A DNA stretch of 64,000 bases, taken from assembly GCF_027579695.1 (NCBI RefSeq), contig NC_083571.1, positions 36,412,943 to 36,476,942 on the forward strand. Reading direction: 5' to 3'. Below, in pieces: positions 10,636-24,929 of the stretch. The translations under genes and the position numbers were made by a program. The DNA comes from Neoarius graeffei (taxonomy: Eukaryota; Chordata; Actinopteri; Siluriformes; Ariidae). The notes under the pieces are model-generated. The model made no database searches and was not told where the DNA came from. It worked only from the letters and a program-made list of their open reading frames with translations. Position 1 is the stretch's first letter. Every line of letters starts with the position of its first letter.

Positions 10636-11164
10636 GCAGTATTGGCACCCCTTAATTTTATTCACAACTTTTGTAATATCTCCAGAAATAAATGGAAATG
10701 GACACAATTTGCAATACCAAGATCTTTTAATTGAAGGTCCAAAGGAACTGAAAAGTTGTTTTCGTTCAAAATAGGCATTTTAATTTCTTTTTTTAAAAAT
10801 ATCTTTTTATTGAAAAATCAGAGATAGCAGCGATAAATCATCACCATGGTTCCAAAAGATTTTTCATTTTTTTAAAACTTTTTTTTTAACACATTCAAAA
10901 CCACCCCCCTCCCTTCCCTCCCCCCACCCTGACTGGACCAAAATAATAGTGATAATAAAATAACAGAAACCATACCAATAACAATAACAGACCTTAGTTT
11001 TATGTTTGGTAGACCTAGGTAGATGTCAAAATAAACAAATTAAAACAATAAATAAATAGTTTAATCAAGGGACAACCTGACTTCAAAGGTCTTTATGGCC
11101 AACAAACAAAGTGTACCTTTGTGTGTGCTCAAATTGTAAGGCTAAACCCATAGAATCTTTTAAT

Positions 11165-14100
11165 TTATTGCAATGCCTGTGGGAGCTCTCGGAGACCACT
11201 AAAGTATGATAGAAAGGGTTCCCAAACAGATTGAAATTTGTCTGAGCACCTTATAGCAAATTTGATCTTTTCCAAGTGTAAAAATAGCATTACATCTTTC
11301 AACCACTGAGCGACAGTAGGTGGCGCACCTGACTTCCAATGAAGCAAAATTCGCCTTCGTGCCAGCAGTGAAACATATGCTATAATGTTCTGTTGGTTCT
11401 TGGTTAAATTTGCTTCCTTGTTCGGTACCCCAAATAATGCTATCATTGCACAAGGCTGTAGAGTGACTCCAAAAGCTTTGGACAGTACATCAAATATACC
11501 AGACCAATAGCCTGTTAACAAATGGCAAGACCAAAATATGTGAGTCAAATCTACCACGTTAATATGACATCTGACACAATTACTATCAACATTTGGGTAA
11601 ATGGATGAGATCCTTGCTCTACTCCAGTGTAGGCGATGGACAACCTTAAACTGAATCAAACTTAGTCTTGCACAAGACGTGCTACTGTTCACTTTTTTTT
11701 TAAAGCACCAGTCCAAGTGTCTTCTGAGATTTCCTCTCCAAGTTCGTTCTCCCAGTTTTTTTTTTTTATCTTGTCCAGGTTGACAATGTCCGTTTTCATG
11801 ATGATTGTGTAACAGTGTGTAGTGAAACCCCTCAGAAAAAAAGGAGCCTTCAAAATTAAGTTCAAAAGTGATTCACTTGGAAGAATAGGAAATTGTGGGC
11901 TGTGGCTTCTAGCAAATTGTCGAGCTTGAAAATAGCGAAACAGGTCCTTTTGCTGGAGCTCATATTTAGAACACAAATCCTCAAAACAAGAAAAGGATCC
12001 GTTAATATACAGATCACTAAACCTCTTAATTCCTTTCCTATGCCATGTGATAAATGTGTGGTCAAGTTTAGCTGGTAAGAAGTTGTGATTGTTACATAGT
12101 GGAGTATAAGTCAAAAGAGTATCCCTCAGGCCATGCTGCTTTCTGAATTGAGCCCATATTTTTAATGTAGATATTACCACTGGGTTGGATGTAAACCTGG
12201 AAATCTTCATGGGAAAGTTGGATGAAACCAGAGCGAGGAGAGATGATGATGTGCATGACATGTACTCCATTTCACACCAATCCGTATCTGCAGACTGAAT
12301 CCAATATGCTATTTTGTGGAAATTTGCTGCCCAATAATAAACTCTAAAGTTTGGCAGAGCCAACCCGCCTTCCACCCTTGATCGTTGTAAGAAATCCTTC
12401 TTAATTCTTGGGTTTTGACCTTTCCATATGAATCTAGATATAAGTTTGTCAAGTTTATAGAAAAAAGACTTTGGCAAGAAAATAGGAATGCATTGAAATA
12501 AAAATAAAAATTTAGGCAAAACATTCATTTTAATGCAGTTCACTCTGCCTGCCATGGTTAGATGTAGAACATCCCATCTTTGCAAATCTGAGTTCAATTT
12601 AGACATGAGTGGTGCAAAATTTTCATCAAAGAGGCTATTAAATGAAGGTGTTATATTGATACCTAAGTATTTAAATCCTGACCTAGAAATATGAAATGGT
12701 AGAGCATGGTCTGGGATTTGCATAGCTAGTTTGTTTATGGGTAAGCATTCACTTTTTGTTAAATTAAGCTTATATCCTGAGATCTGACCAAAATTGTGCA
12801 ACACTGAAATTATTGTATTAATACAATTCAATGGATCTGATATGTAAAGCAATAAATCATCTGCATACAATGACAACCTCAATTCCAATCCCCATCTTCT
12901 GATACCTCTTATTGAGGGTGTTGATTTGAGAGCCAGGGCTAATGGTTCTATGGCAAGTGTGAATAGTAAAGGGCTCAATGGGCAGCCCTGTCTGGTGCCC
13001 CTAGACAGAGGAAAATTTTGGGAGCGGATGCGATTTGTAATAACTGAGGCGTGAGGGGAAGAGTAAAGCAGTTGAATCCACTTGAGAAATGTTTTACCAA
13101 AACCAAATTTCTTTAAAACAAAAAAAAAGAAAATCCAATTCCACATGATCGAATGCTTTTAAAGCATCTAAAGACACCACGATTTCTGGAACATCATTTG
13201 ATGGGGGGCTGTATAGCACATTCAAAAGACGTCTTATGTTTGAAAATAAATGCCTATTTTTAATAAAACCTGTTTGGTCAGGTGATATGATGTGTGGCAG
13301 CAATTTTTCCAAACGTGTAGCTAGTAGTTTGGAAAGTATTTTAATATCTGTATTTAAAAGGGATATTGGTCGGTATGACCCACACTTAGAAGCATCCTTG
13401 CCTGGCTTTAACAAAAGAGTTATGGATGCTTCATTAAGAGAGTCAGGTAATTTGCCCTCTGACAGAGCGTCATCAAACATATCTAACAGCAGCGGGGCTA
13501 GTTGTTTAGAGAATTTTTTATAAAAATCGATCGGGAAGCCATCAGGCCCTGGAGACTTTCCATTTTGCATGGCCGATATAGCAGAGCTAACTTCCCTCAA
13601 TTCAATTGGTTCATCCAGACATTCTCTCTGATTAGAAGATAAGGTAGGGACTTCTAGATTTTTGAAAAAATCATGAAACAGTGATGTGTCCTTCAAAGAT
13701 TCTGAACTATACAAATCAGAATAAAAATCTTTAAAAATGTGATTAATTTTTAAGGGGTCTGTTGTGGCCCTCCCCGTTTCATCTTCAATTTCTGATATAA
13801 TCTGTGCTGCCGACTTAGACTTAAGTTGATGTGCCAAAAGACGCCCTGATTTTTCCCCCTGCTCATAATATAGTCCTCGTGATCTCATAATAAGTCGTTC
13901 CGTTTCAGATGTGGATATTAGGTTGTACTGTGTTTGTAATGATATTCTTTCCTTATGAAGTGATGCGCTTGGGGATATGGAATTTTTCTTATCCAATTCA
14001 AATATGGCTTCAATCAACTGTTGTTTTTGTTTCTTTCTTTCCTTATTAATATAAGAAGAATACGCTATTATTTCTCCTCTAAGATAAGCTTTAAGAGTTT

Positions 14101-14992
14101 CCCAAAGCAGTGATGGGGACACATCATCAATTTTATTAGTTTCCAGAAATCTATTTATGGCCATTTCAGTTGAAGTGCAGAATGTGTTATCTGACAGTAG
14201 TGTGGTATTAAAACGCCATTGAGGCTGACAACTGTAGTTCTGGCGAAAAATGAGATTCATTAGTATAGGGGCATGGTCTGATTCTACAATGGCTGAATAT
14301 TCAACTGTCTCTACTGAATTCAAGAGTCTTCTGTCAATAAAAAAGTAATCGATCCTAGAGTAAGTATGATGCACATTTGAAAAAAAAGAAAATGCCTTAC
14401 TATGGGGATTGAAATGTCGCCATGGATCCACACATGCTGCATGGCTGAAAAATTCTGAGAACCTACCAGCCATTTTAGAGAGAGTCTGCGCTTTGGGATT
14501 TGACCGGTCCAAATTAGGATCCATTACGCAATTAAAATCTCCCCCCAAAATCAACAGGTTAGTGTCAAGGTCAGGTAGCTGAGAGACAACCCTTTGCACG
14601 AATCCCACATCATCCCAATTGGGAGCATAAATATTTACCAATAAGACAGAAGTGTGATAAAGTGTCCCTGATACTATAACATACTGGCCTTGTGGGTCAG
14701 AAATGAAGCTGGAAGTGATGAACTGAATTTTTTTATGCATTATTATTGCTGTACCCCTTGCTTTACTGTTAAAACTAGAATGAAATATTTGGCCCACCCA
14801 GTGTTTCTTTAAACACAGTTGGTCTGAATTGCTTAAGTGCATTTCCTGAAGAAAAGCGATATCTGTTTTCAGATTTTTAATATGAGAAAGTATTCTACCT
14901 CTTTTAACAGGACCATTGAGGCCTTTAACGTTCCAAGATATAAACCTCACGGCTGAACCAGCATTATTTGCACTATTATTAGCCATAGCCAC
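11165..14992 (-). pseudogene. L1-type ORF2: APE endonuclease, reverse transcriptase, C-terminal Cys domain
   Basis: The endonuclease (14992 to about 14270) shows FISWNVKGLNG, AFLQEMH, ILGGDFNC and ESDHAPI. RT follows with NGKSPGPDGFPIDFYKKF, YRPISLLN, IVVSLDALKAFD, RGTRQGCPLSPLLF and LSLYADDLLLY (YADD at 12856-12867). The end has CVRCH...HIFWSC, the L1 C-terminal cysteine motif. One frameshift lies in an A-run near 13125 and a second in an A-run near 11695, both homopolymers where sequencing or assembly errors are also possible. All catalytic residues I could check are present. Total size is about 1275 codons, normal for L1. Confidence 0.9.
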
Positions 14993-15466
14993 ACATTAGA
15001 CACACTGATACACATAATATTAGCCTGTATCCCTGTACATACCAAAAGTCAGTCATACCTCTATCCAACACCATTAAAGTTAAAGGTACATCGTGAAAAG
15101 CAAAAAGCTGACAATCAGCAAGAATACAAATAAAATAAAAGGTCCAGTCTACCCATTCATCCCCAAAAAACACAACCCCTCCTATCTCTACTAAACTAGC
15201 AGCACGCAGGATTCGTCCCTCTTCTAAACACTTCCAAAAACTCACTTTCGTTCAGTAACCTCGCTCTCGAGAGAGCTCCTGAGTAATGACAAAGAAAAAA
15301 TAGGGGGGAAATCCACCTATAACCTGAAATATTTGTTCACTATTGAATGAACGAGTGAATAATAAACTTAAGCTCAAAGATAACGAACCAAGAACAGTGT
15401 CCACCGAAGCATGCCTTAACAGTTCGTAGGCTACTTTACCCATCACTGGAAATGCATGTTGCGTTA

Positions 15467-16363
15467 TTACTCCTGTTCCTCAGCTGGACCATCCAAGTTC
15501 TCCTCAGTCAGAATGCCTGGGCTTCCCTCAATCTTTTGAGAGTAGAATGTCTCAGCCTCCGCGGGTGTCTCAAACAGTAATGTTTCCCTTCCGTAATTAA
15601 CGTGGAGACGGGCAGGGTAGAGTAGGTTGAACTTAATTCCCTTCTTGTAAAGGGCCGCTTTGACGTTCTTAAAAGCTGCGCGCTTTCTTGAGAGATGAGC
15701 GCTAAGATCGGGGTAGAATCTCAGGGTTTGTTCCTCGTATATCACTTCGTTCTGCCTTGCCCAGTTCAGAACTCGCTCACGGTCTTGAAAGCTGAGGAAG
15801 GCGACGATTATGGGTCTCAGACTCGGCTGCTTGCCTTTTTCAGGTTTCCGTAGCGAAACCCGGTGGGCTCGTTCCAATTTGGGCGGTGAAGGGAAGATAT
15901 CTCCCATGTAATCCGTCAAGAGAGTCGAGACGAATGTGACCATGTTGTCCCCTTTCTTCTCGCTACCCTCGGGCACGTTAATGATGCGAAGGTTCACCCT
16001 CCTAGACCGGTTCTCCAGGTCATCAATGCGATCCATCAAAGTAGCGTTTAGCTTTTTCAGTTCAGTGATATCTTGCTCAGCCTTAAACAGTGCATCAAAA
16101 TTGTCACCTGCTGTGGACTCCACCGCGGCGACCCTCTTTTCAAGTGTATCCACCGTCTCTTGGAAATTCACTATAGATGCCTGGATAGGTGCTAACAATG
16201 TGTTGATTAGAGCCGCCATGTCCAATTTCAGATGTTCGCGTTGTTTTTCCATTTCTGTCGCCAATATCATACCAAAGTCGTCGGCATTAGCAGCTGTCGC
16301 CATGCTAGCTACTTTACTACTTAGCGTTCGGCTGGACTTCTTCTCAGACTCTTTCTTAGACAT
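15467..16363 (-). CDS. L1-type ORF1 protein (RNA chaperone), intact, 298 aa
   Basis: The protein has a basic, Ser-rich N-terminus and a coiled coil at about residues 60-130 with heptad repeats. An RRM-like domain follows (DLENRSRRVNLRIINVPEG near 115-135, then KLERAHRVSL) and a C-terminal domain with FYPDLSAHLSRKRAAF. This is the arrangement of vertebrate L1 ORF1p (Transposase_22 family), which forms trimers, binds L1 RNA and aids reverse transcription. The frame is open from ATG to stop. It lies about 475 bp upstream of ORF2 on the minus strand, after a 161-bp leader. Confidence 0.92.
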   Translation of the reverse strand: MSKKESEKKSSRTLSSKVASMATAANADDFGMILATEMEKQREHLKLDMAALINTLLAPIQASIVNFQETVDTLEKRVAAVESTAGDNFDALFKAEQDITELKKLNATLMDRIDDLENRSRRVNLRIINVPEGSEKKGDNMVTFVSTLLTDYMGDIFPSPPKLERAHRVSLRKPEKGKQPSLRPIIVAFLSFQDRERVLNWARQNEVIYEEQTLRFYPDLSAHLSRKRAAFKNVKAALYKKGIKFNLLYPARLHVNYGRETLLFETPAEAETFYSQKIEGSPGILTEENLDGPAEEQE

Positions 16364-16592
16364 GTTTAGTAACCTAAAACAAGCTGTTATGATAAATAAT
16401 AAACTTATGAAACTATCACTTCGGTGTAAGGTCGTGTATATAGGTGTTTTCAGGTAATTAAAGTCAAAATCTCAGGAGACCCTTGTTCTCACATCTTGCT
16501 CCTACATGTCCCAAACCGGAAGCCAGGCATTTTAATTTCTAAGACAACAAAAAACAGAAATGCAGCAGGTGCAGGAATATTGGCACCCCTCC

Positions 16593-17666
<1,074 letters not shown>

Positions 17667-17995
17667 TCATCATTCATTGGCCATTTCATGTCACATGGGC
17701 ACAGACAGGTCTTCACAGGTGATTTCCATTTGTAATTTACCATAGGTGAGTCAAATTAGGTTTAGTTATGTTAGGTTTTAGGACTAACAGCAAAGGGTGC
17801 CAATACTAATGATACAGCAAGATTTACCTTTTTCATTTTTTTTCACTCTAATTGTTTATTTTTTTTATTTTGTTGATACTTTGCACTTTTATATTAACCA
17901 CGAGCTATCTGTAGAAAAATTCTGCATCACTACATCACTTTTGTTCAGGAGATGCTTAACTTTAAGTACATAAACTTCAAGGGTGCCAATACTAC

Positions 17996-18610
17996 TAGGC
18001 GGCACTGTACAACCTGAGACACAGCAGAATGGACAGCATCACTCATAGAACACAGTTCTTCAACAGCTTCTTTCCTTTCACAGTCAGACTGATGGCAAAA
18101 CAAAACTATTGAATAAGTGTAACAACAACCCATTACTACCTCACTTCACTTGTCATATGCAATATGTGATATATTATTATCTGTGAAATAGGATTATGTT
18201 ATATACCCTCTGATAAATGTGCAATATTCTAACTGTACAATATCCCCACATAACTCATCCCCCTCCCAAAATGTGCAATATTTCCATATAACTTCCCCTC
18301 TTTTCATAATCCAGGAACAGCACTCAGGACTAGCCTTTTATTTTATTACTGCTATTTAACATTTGCCCTTCCCTTTTGTTTAATACTTGTATTTTTTTAT
18401 TTTGTATATATTACCACCTTTTTGTATAGTGCTTTATATTTTAATTTTTTATTATTGTGTTCTATTTCCTAATGTTGTATTGTATACTTTTTTTTATAGT
18501 GTTTTATTTCCTAAACTGTTGACTCGGAGAGAGCCCTGCACAAAAATTCCAATGTGTCTGAACTGTTGGTTTATGCACAAAATGGCAAATAAAAAAATCT
18601 TGACCTTATA
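17996..18610 (+). mobile_element. 3' end of the L2/CR1-group LINE
   Basis: Beyond the Tc1 the LINE continues with the ORF2 end region and an AT-rich 3' UTR carrying GTGCAATAT words near 18219 and 18270. It ends GAGAGCCCTGCACAAAAATT...GGCAAATAAAAAAATCTTGA. The end abuts a (GT)n tract and then a receptor transmembrane exon. Confidence 0.75.
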
Positions 18611-18617
18611 TCAAAAT

Positions 18618-18618
<1 letters not shown>

Positions 18619-18664
<46 letters not shown>
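18619..18664. repeat. (GT)n microsatellite in front of a receptor exon
   Basis: About 22 GT units form the polypyrimidine-like tract directly upstream of the transmembrane exon acceptor at 18671. The same arrangement is seen, inverted, in receptor genes C and D. Confidence 0.95.
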
Positions 18665-18665
<1 letters not shown>

Positions 18666-18671
18666 CCTCAG

Positions 18672-20093
18672 CAGAATCCTGTCCCAGTGTGTGTGAGTCA
18701 TATGTATCAGAGTGGAGTGTTAGGTGGAAGCTGATGTTGAGTGTGTGTGCTGTGTTTTCTCCTCTCCTTGCTTCTCTCCTCCATCTGTGTGTACTGCCTC
18801 TGCACAAACACCACTAAAGGTACTCACACACTCGTTCTCAGCACTAACACTGTTTCACCATTCAATACAATCAGAATTAAGTCTGCTGTTGGCCGTCAAG
18901 GATGTGTGTCTGCTCGCCTGTCAATCGTTTTGTTTGTCAATTCAGAAAACTCTGTCTTCATTTAACATTTAGGTGTTTTTGTTTGAATATTTGGCTTTAA
19001 ACAGATTGCTCAACTCCACCTTTTAAAGGAACAGTCCACCGTACTTCCATAATGAAATATGCTCTTAACTGAATTGAGACGAGATGCTCCGTACTTGTCC
19101 AAGCTTTGCGCGACCTCCCAGTCAGTCAGACGCAGTCAGACGCGCTGTCACTCCTATTAGCAATGTAGCTAGGCTCAGTATGGCCAATGGTATTTTTTGG
19201 GGCTGTAGTTAGATGCGACCAAACTCTTCCACGTTTTTCCTGTTTACAGAGGTTTAGATGACCAGTGATATGAAACAAGTTCAGTTACACAAATTGAAAC
19301 GTAGCGATTTTCTATGCTATGGAAAGTCCGCACTATAATGACAGGCGTACTAACACCTTCTGCGCGTTTCGGCAGCGCATTGATACGGAGCTCAGATATC
19401 AATGCGCTGCCGAAGCGCGCAGAAGGTGTTAGTACACCTGTCATTATAGTGCGGACTTTCCATAGCATAGAAAATCGCTACGTTTCAATTTGTGTAACTG
19501 AACTTGTTTCATATCACTGGTCATCTAAACCTCTGTAAACAGGAAAAACGTGGAAGAGTTTGGTCGCATCTAACTACAGCCCCAAAAAATACCATTGGCC
19601 ATGCTGAGCCTAGCTACATTGCTAACAGGAGTGACAGCGCGTCTGACTGCGTCTGACTGACTGGGAGGTCGCGCAAAGCTCGGACAGGTACGGAGCATCT
19701 CGTCTCAATTCAGATAAGAGCATATTTCATTATGGAAGTACGGTGGACTGTTCCTTTAAGATGAACACTATTTTATTCACAGCAGAAACCAAAGCAGGAA
19801 GTAACAAAAGAATGAGTCTGAGACATGATGAGGTAATAAAACATGCAAAGAATAATTGAACTGTTGAGTCTTGAGACAAAAATATCTTGCATCTGGATGT
19901 ATAGGTATGTATTTGAATTTTTTTCAGAAACACTAAAATCCAGTTGAATTATTTCCTACAACAGTTTGGAGAAAATGACGTTTGTCATGCCTTGCTGGTT
20001 ATCCAGAACCTCAGGAAGAAAACAATGAAGAAGAAAAGTGTTCAGCACTCTGATTTCAGCACATATTCTGAGGTCAGAACTGAGAAATACTGA
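18672..20093 (+). pseudogene. receptor fossil F: transmembrane and cytoplasmic exons of a V-set ITIM receptor
   Basis: Exon 18672-18819 follows a CCTCAG acceptor, ends AAAG|GTACTC, and encodes AESCPSVCESYVSEWSVRWK plus a hydrophobic segment. It is 148 nt against 150 in gene D, so a 2-base loss shifts the frame. The last exon region, about 19962-20093, reads DVCHALLVIQNL and later HSDFSTYSEVRTEK before a TGA. The first ITIM tyrosine is changed to His (VCHALL), and the second (STYSEV) is kept. A 729-bp MITE lies between the exons. No leader or V exon was found upstream, where the LINE ends. Orientation is opposite to genes A-D. Confidence 0.8.
19027..19755. mobile_element. 729-bp palindromic MITE flanked by TTAA (piggyBac-type)
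   Basis: The element begins AGGAACAGTCCACCGTACTT and ends in the exact reverse complement, with TTAA on both sides (19023-19026 and 19756-19759). The whole length folds on itself with a centre near 19390, so both strands carry almost the same 74-codon frame. It has no transposase. TTAA targets fit piggyBac or related superfamilies. It sits in the intron of receptor fossil F. Confidence 0.9.
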
Positions 20094-20168
20094 GGAGATA
20101 TCAAAGAGTTTTGAAATAAGAGGTGTATTATTTGATATACTGTTTTATAATCCTTAACAATACTAAAC

Positions 20169-22215
20169 TGTCATGTCAATGCTGGAATCAGCATGATGCT
20201 TCACTTAACAGAACCCAATGAGGCCTACAGACATGGCCGACAAGGACTACAACACCCAAACTCTCATGTTCACCATCACACTGATCACACACACCTGTCC
20301 ACAATTGTCACACTATCTAAGGACTCTCCATATCCACTATCATTGGATATGCTCAGTGTTCCATACCTATCGTTACCAAACCTTGATATATTGCCATGCT
20401 GCTTTTCTGGTTTTGTTGACTGTTCTGGTTTTCTGATTAATGCCTTGCCTAGTTCATGTTGTTTGTTCTTTGCTTGACTTCTGCCTGTTTATTGATTTGA
20501 ATGTCTTGCCTGCCAATTTGGCTTTGTTTGCAAAGATGAATAAAGCTCTGTTTTACCTGCACTTGTGTCAACACCTGCTTCCTGACAGAATATTTCACCA
20601 TGCCATGGAGGCAGCAGGTAGTCCTGAATGGCACTAGGCTTTAGTATCATAAGGCTATGTCATTGAAGAGGTCCTCAGTGAGCAGATAACAGCCACCCCA
20701 GCTATGCTAACTCCACCAACTGCCATATCACTTTCCATGCCTTTGCTCATCGTTTGAGATCCCAGAAACCCAGGTTCAAGTCAAAATTCCCCCTAAGTTC
20801 CAGGAATTCAAGGAGGTGTTCAGTAAGACCAAGACCAACAGGCTCCCGCTACATCATCCCTATGACTTCCCCATCGAGTTACTGGTGGGAGCAGCACCTC
20901 CTCACAACTACATCTACCGTCTGTCAACTAAGGAAACCAAGCAGTGGGAGGAGTACATTAAGTAAGCACTCAAACAGTGGTACATATGCTCCTCAACCTC
21001 TCCAACATTCATTAGGTTCTTCAAAGAAGGGTTAGTCTACAGCACAGCATAGATTATTGGGGAGCAATTGAAAGAAGCAAGGATTTTCATCAAACTTGAC
21101 CTTTGGTGCACCCATAACCTGGTGCACATCCAGGAGAGAAATGACACCATCCCTAGTCACTTTGAGTACTGTATGATGCCATATGGATGCTCTTCAGCAG
21201 TCTTCCAGTGCCTTATCAATGACATCCTATGGGACATGAAAGGAAAATTCATTACAGCTTGCATCAGTGATGTCTTGATCTATTACCCTGGCAAAACAAC
21301 CCATGTCCAACACATCAAGAAGACTGTTCAAGAACCAACTCCACATAAAAGGAGAAAAGTGTGAGTTTAATGTTCATAAGGTGGCTTTCCTGGGATACAT
21401 AATAGGACCAGGGGGTGTGCTTATGGATCAGAGCAAGGTCACTGCAGTCACAAACTAGCCTGTGCCCACCACAGTTAAGGAATTGTGGTGGTTCTTGGCA
21501 TTCACCAACTTCTGCCAGCATTTCATCCAGGGCTTCAGTGCCTTAGCATCTTCCCTAATCACCTCAAGAAATGAGTCAAATGGCTACAGTGGAACCCTGC
21601 AGCTCCAAGACCAAGCATTCTCACAACTCAAGAAAGCCTTTACTACAGTGCCTATATTAAGGCACCCTGATCTCTCCCATCCATTCATTGTGGAGGTAGT
21701 TGCTGGCACCCAGGAGCTCCTGGCAGTCAAGTTGGTTCTAGAGAAATGGCATCACTGGTTGGAGGGGGCCCTTCATCCTTTTATGATTTATACCAACCAC
21801 AAGAACATTGAATATCTCAAATCTGCTAAGAGACTGAACTCCCATCAGGTTCAGTGGGCACTGTTTTTCACTTGGTTTAACTTCACCCTGTCTTATTACT
21901 CAGAATCCAAGAACACCAAAGCAGATTCACTTTCCTGTCTGTACCCAAGCCCCACCTTGTAAGTCCTAGAAGGAGAGCATTCTTTTCGAGTCCTGCTTTA
22001 TACATGCACTCACTTGGAACATTGATAGGGAGATTGACAACTATTCAGTGATGGGAATCACATCACAGTGCCAAGTAGGAATAAAGGTTGTGCAACCTCC
22101 ACTCAGAGATGAGCTAACCATGTGGACCTACGTCTCCCCAGCCATGAGACATCCTGGTACTCATGAAACTCACCATCTTCTACAAGGCAAATACTGGTGG
22201 CCATATATGCTTCTC
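20169..22215 (+). mobile_element. Gypsy element, truncated within integrase, degraded
   Basis: The 5' LTR (about 20169-20587) starts TGTCA, ends TGACA and has AATAAAG at about 20539. Most of gag and protease are missing. RT and RNase H follow in several frames (20754-21962): EEYIK, IKLDLW, EYCMMPYG and the RNase H/tether AFTTVPILRHPD. An H2C2 integrase start near 22110-22215 (RHPGTHETHHLLQGKYWWP) ends abruptly next to a receptor exon remnant. No 3' LTR is seen. Affinity is to the chromovirus-type Gypsy at 24311-29661. Confidence 0.75.
20754..21962 (+). pseudogene. Gypsy RT/RNase H remnant
   Basis: Recognisable pieces are FQEFKEVFSKTKT with a PYDFPIELL block before RT, RIFIKLDLWCTHNLVHI (motif A, here DLWCTHN for the usual DLRxAYN), FEYCMMPYG, and SDVLIYY in place of the YIDD box. 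Later come LWWFLAFTNFC, ILRHPDLSHPFIVEV and the RNase H HKNIEYL and ADSLS motifs. Stops and at least three frameshifts are present, and the RNase H TDAS aspartate region is deleted. Confidence 0.75.
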
Positions 22216-22250
22216 TGAAATAGAATCATGTGGAATGCCACTGCAGGTGA

Positions 22251-22350
22251 GAAGATGAGGTTTGTTATGCTCCACTGGACATCAAGAACCTCAAGAAGAA
22301 GAAGAGAGTTCAGCATTCTCATTTCAGAGGTCAGAACTGAGAGAATGTAG
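22251..22350 (+). pseudogene. receptor fossil G: cytoplasmic ITIM exon fragment
   Basis: The plus strand reads EDEVCYAPLDIKNLKKKKRV then QHSHF. This matches the last exon of genes B and C, with the first ITIM (VCYAPL) preserved. A deletion of about 10 bases removes the second tyrosine and shifts the frame. It lies directly beyond the truncated Gypsy end. It gives a second, independent plus-strand copy of this exon beside fossil F. Confidence 0.75.
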
Positions 22351-22434
22351 AACTTATGCTTAACTGATTTGACTCATCCAAAAACTGGATAGATTTCCTT
22401 TTTTCAATTAATTTCCACTTGACATTTATAACTA

Positions 22435-23901
<1,467 letters not shown>

Positions 23902-23903
23902 TA

Positions 23904-24310
23904 TATACCAATAAAGTTATGTGTTTATTGATACATTAGAATTAGCCATCATTAAATAAAAAAAAAAGCTTCATAATTTTTTTTTTTAATTAAAAACTGC
24001 TCTGAGATTGGATGTGAAATAATTTTTGGTCTAACAGAGATCAGTTACATACAGTACATCCTAATTTTTATTGATTGTGGTAATTGTCTTAACCCCCCCC
24101 CCCCAATAAATCAAACCCAATCTGTATTTTATTCATTGTCATTTATCTCAGGCTATTAATGGAACATCTGATCTGGTTTGTTTTGGGGCTAAAAGTAAAC
24201 TCCTTTTGTTGTTTGTGTTCATTAGTTATCCATTGCATGAGTCTCCTTTTCATTTATTTCTGTGATTTGTGCATTAGAGAAGCTAAACTGTACTCTCAAT
24301 CCTAAACTGT
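23904..24310. other. AT-rich spacer, no gene seen
   Basis: The stretch holds A/T runs, a poly-C run at 24093-24105 and no coding frame or repeat family that I recognise. It ends at the LTR of the next Gypsy element. Confidence 0.6.
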
Positions 24311-24701
24311 TGTAAGGGTGCAGGCACTCACTGATGTAATTGCAGAGGAGAGCAGGGAACAAACTGTAACGAAGCCAAATCGTGAGACTAGAATCATGGT
24401 CATGGACAGGCAAGGGTCTGTCAATCAGTGAACAGGACAATGTAGACTAGGCAGGAAGAATAGACGAGGAAGAAAGAGGAGGCAGTCAGATAAGGCTTGG
24501 TATGCACTGGAGAACACGGAATGATACTTAGCAGTCAGTGCTTGTGTGAGATGGGTTTAAGTAATGCTGTGCTGATTACAGATGAACAACTGTGTTCAAT
24601 ACTCTGGTGACTGGGGGCACTGTGGCTCATGGGCATTGTAGTCTTGAGCAGCCATGTTTGTAGTTTGTTCAGCGTGGCTGTTCTCAATACTCATACTGAC
24701 A
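24311..24701 (-). repeat. 3' LTR of the minus-strand Gypsy chromovirus
   Basis: Pairs with 29247-29661. The two share the GGGTGCAGGCACTCAC and ATGGGCATTGTAGTCTTGAG blocks but differ at many positions and by indels, so the insertion is old. Confidence 0.85.
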
Positions 24702-24870
24702 GACCCTCTCCCCCTGGGTGTGGGTTTGTCTGAGTGTTGAGCGTGGAATTCTTGCTTTAACAAGGGATCCAAGATGTCCTTGGCTGCCACCCAGCTTTGT
24801 TCCTCAGGCCCATAGCCCTCCTAGTCTACCAAATACTCGACCTGACCACCTCTGCATCTGGAGTCGAGTA
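24702..24870 (-). pseudogene. chromodomain of the Gypsy integrase
   Basis: On the minus strand [20 protein letters not shown] then [18 protein letters not shown] is a chromodomain (aromatic and acidic residues as in [12 protein letters not shown], Trp in SWV). A TAG replaces the expected Trp codon of the VDWEGY motif. Chromodomains steer integration to modified histones in this class. Confidence 0.75.
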
Positions 24871-24929
24871 CCTGTTGACTTGGTAGATGGGCTCACCCTT
24901 GAGGCTTAGTGATGGGTGCTCTTGGACTG

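Larger units (their letters stand above)
10789..16524 (-). mobile_element. near full-length L1-type LINE, 5.7 kb, with 16-bp target duplication
   Basis: Flanks are AGGCATTTTAATTTCT at 10773-10788 and 16525-16540. On the minus strand the element has a short 5' UTR (16364-16524), ORF1 (16363-15467), a spacer of about 475 bp, ORF2 (14992-11165) and a 3' UTR with AATAAA (10806-10811) before a short A-rich end. Only homopolymer frameshifts break ORF2. It is inserted in the inner end region of the Tc1, outside the transposase. It is the youngest layer of this nest. Confidence 0.93.

Noticed and set aside
15936..16457. Plus-strand 173-aa ORF
   Set aside because: Antisense shadow of L1 ORF1.
19244..19538. 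Two nearly identical 74-codon ORFs on opposite strands
   Set aside because: They are mirror images in one palindromic MITE, not genes.
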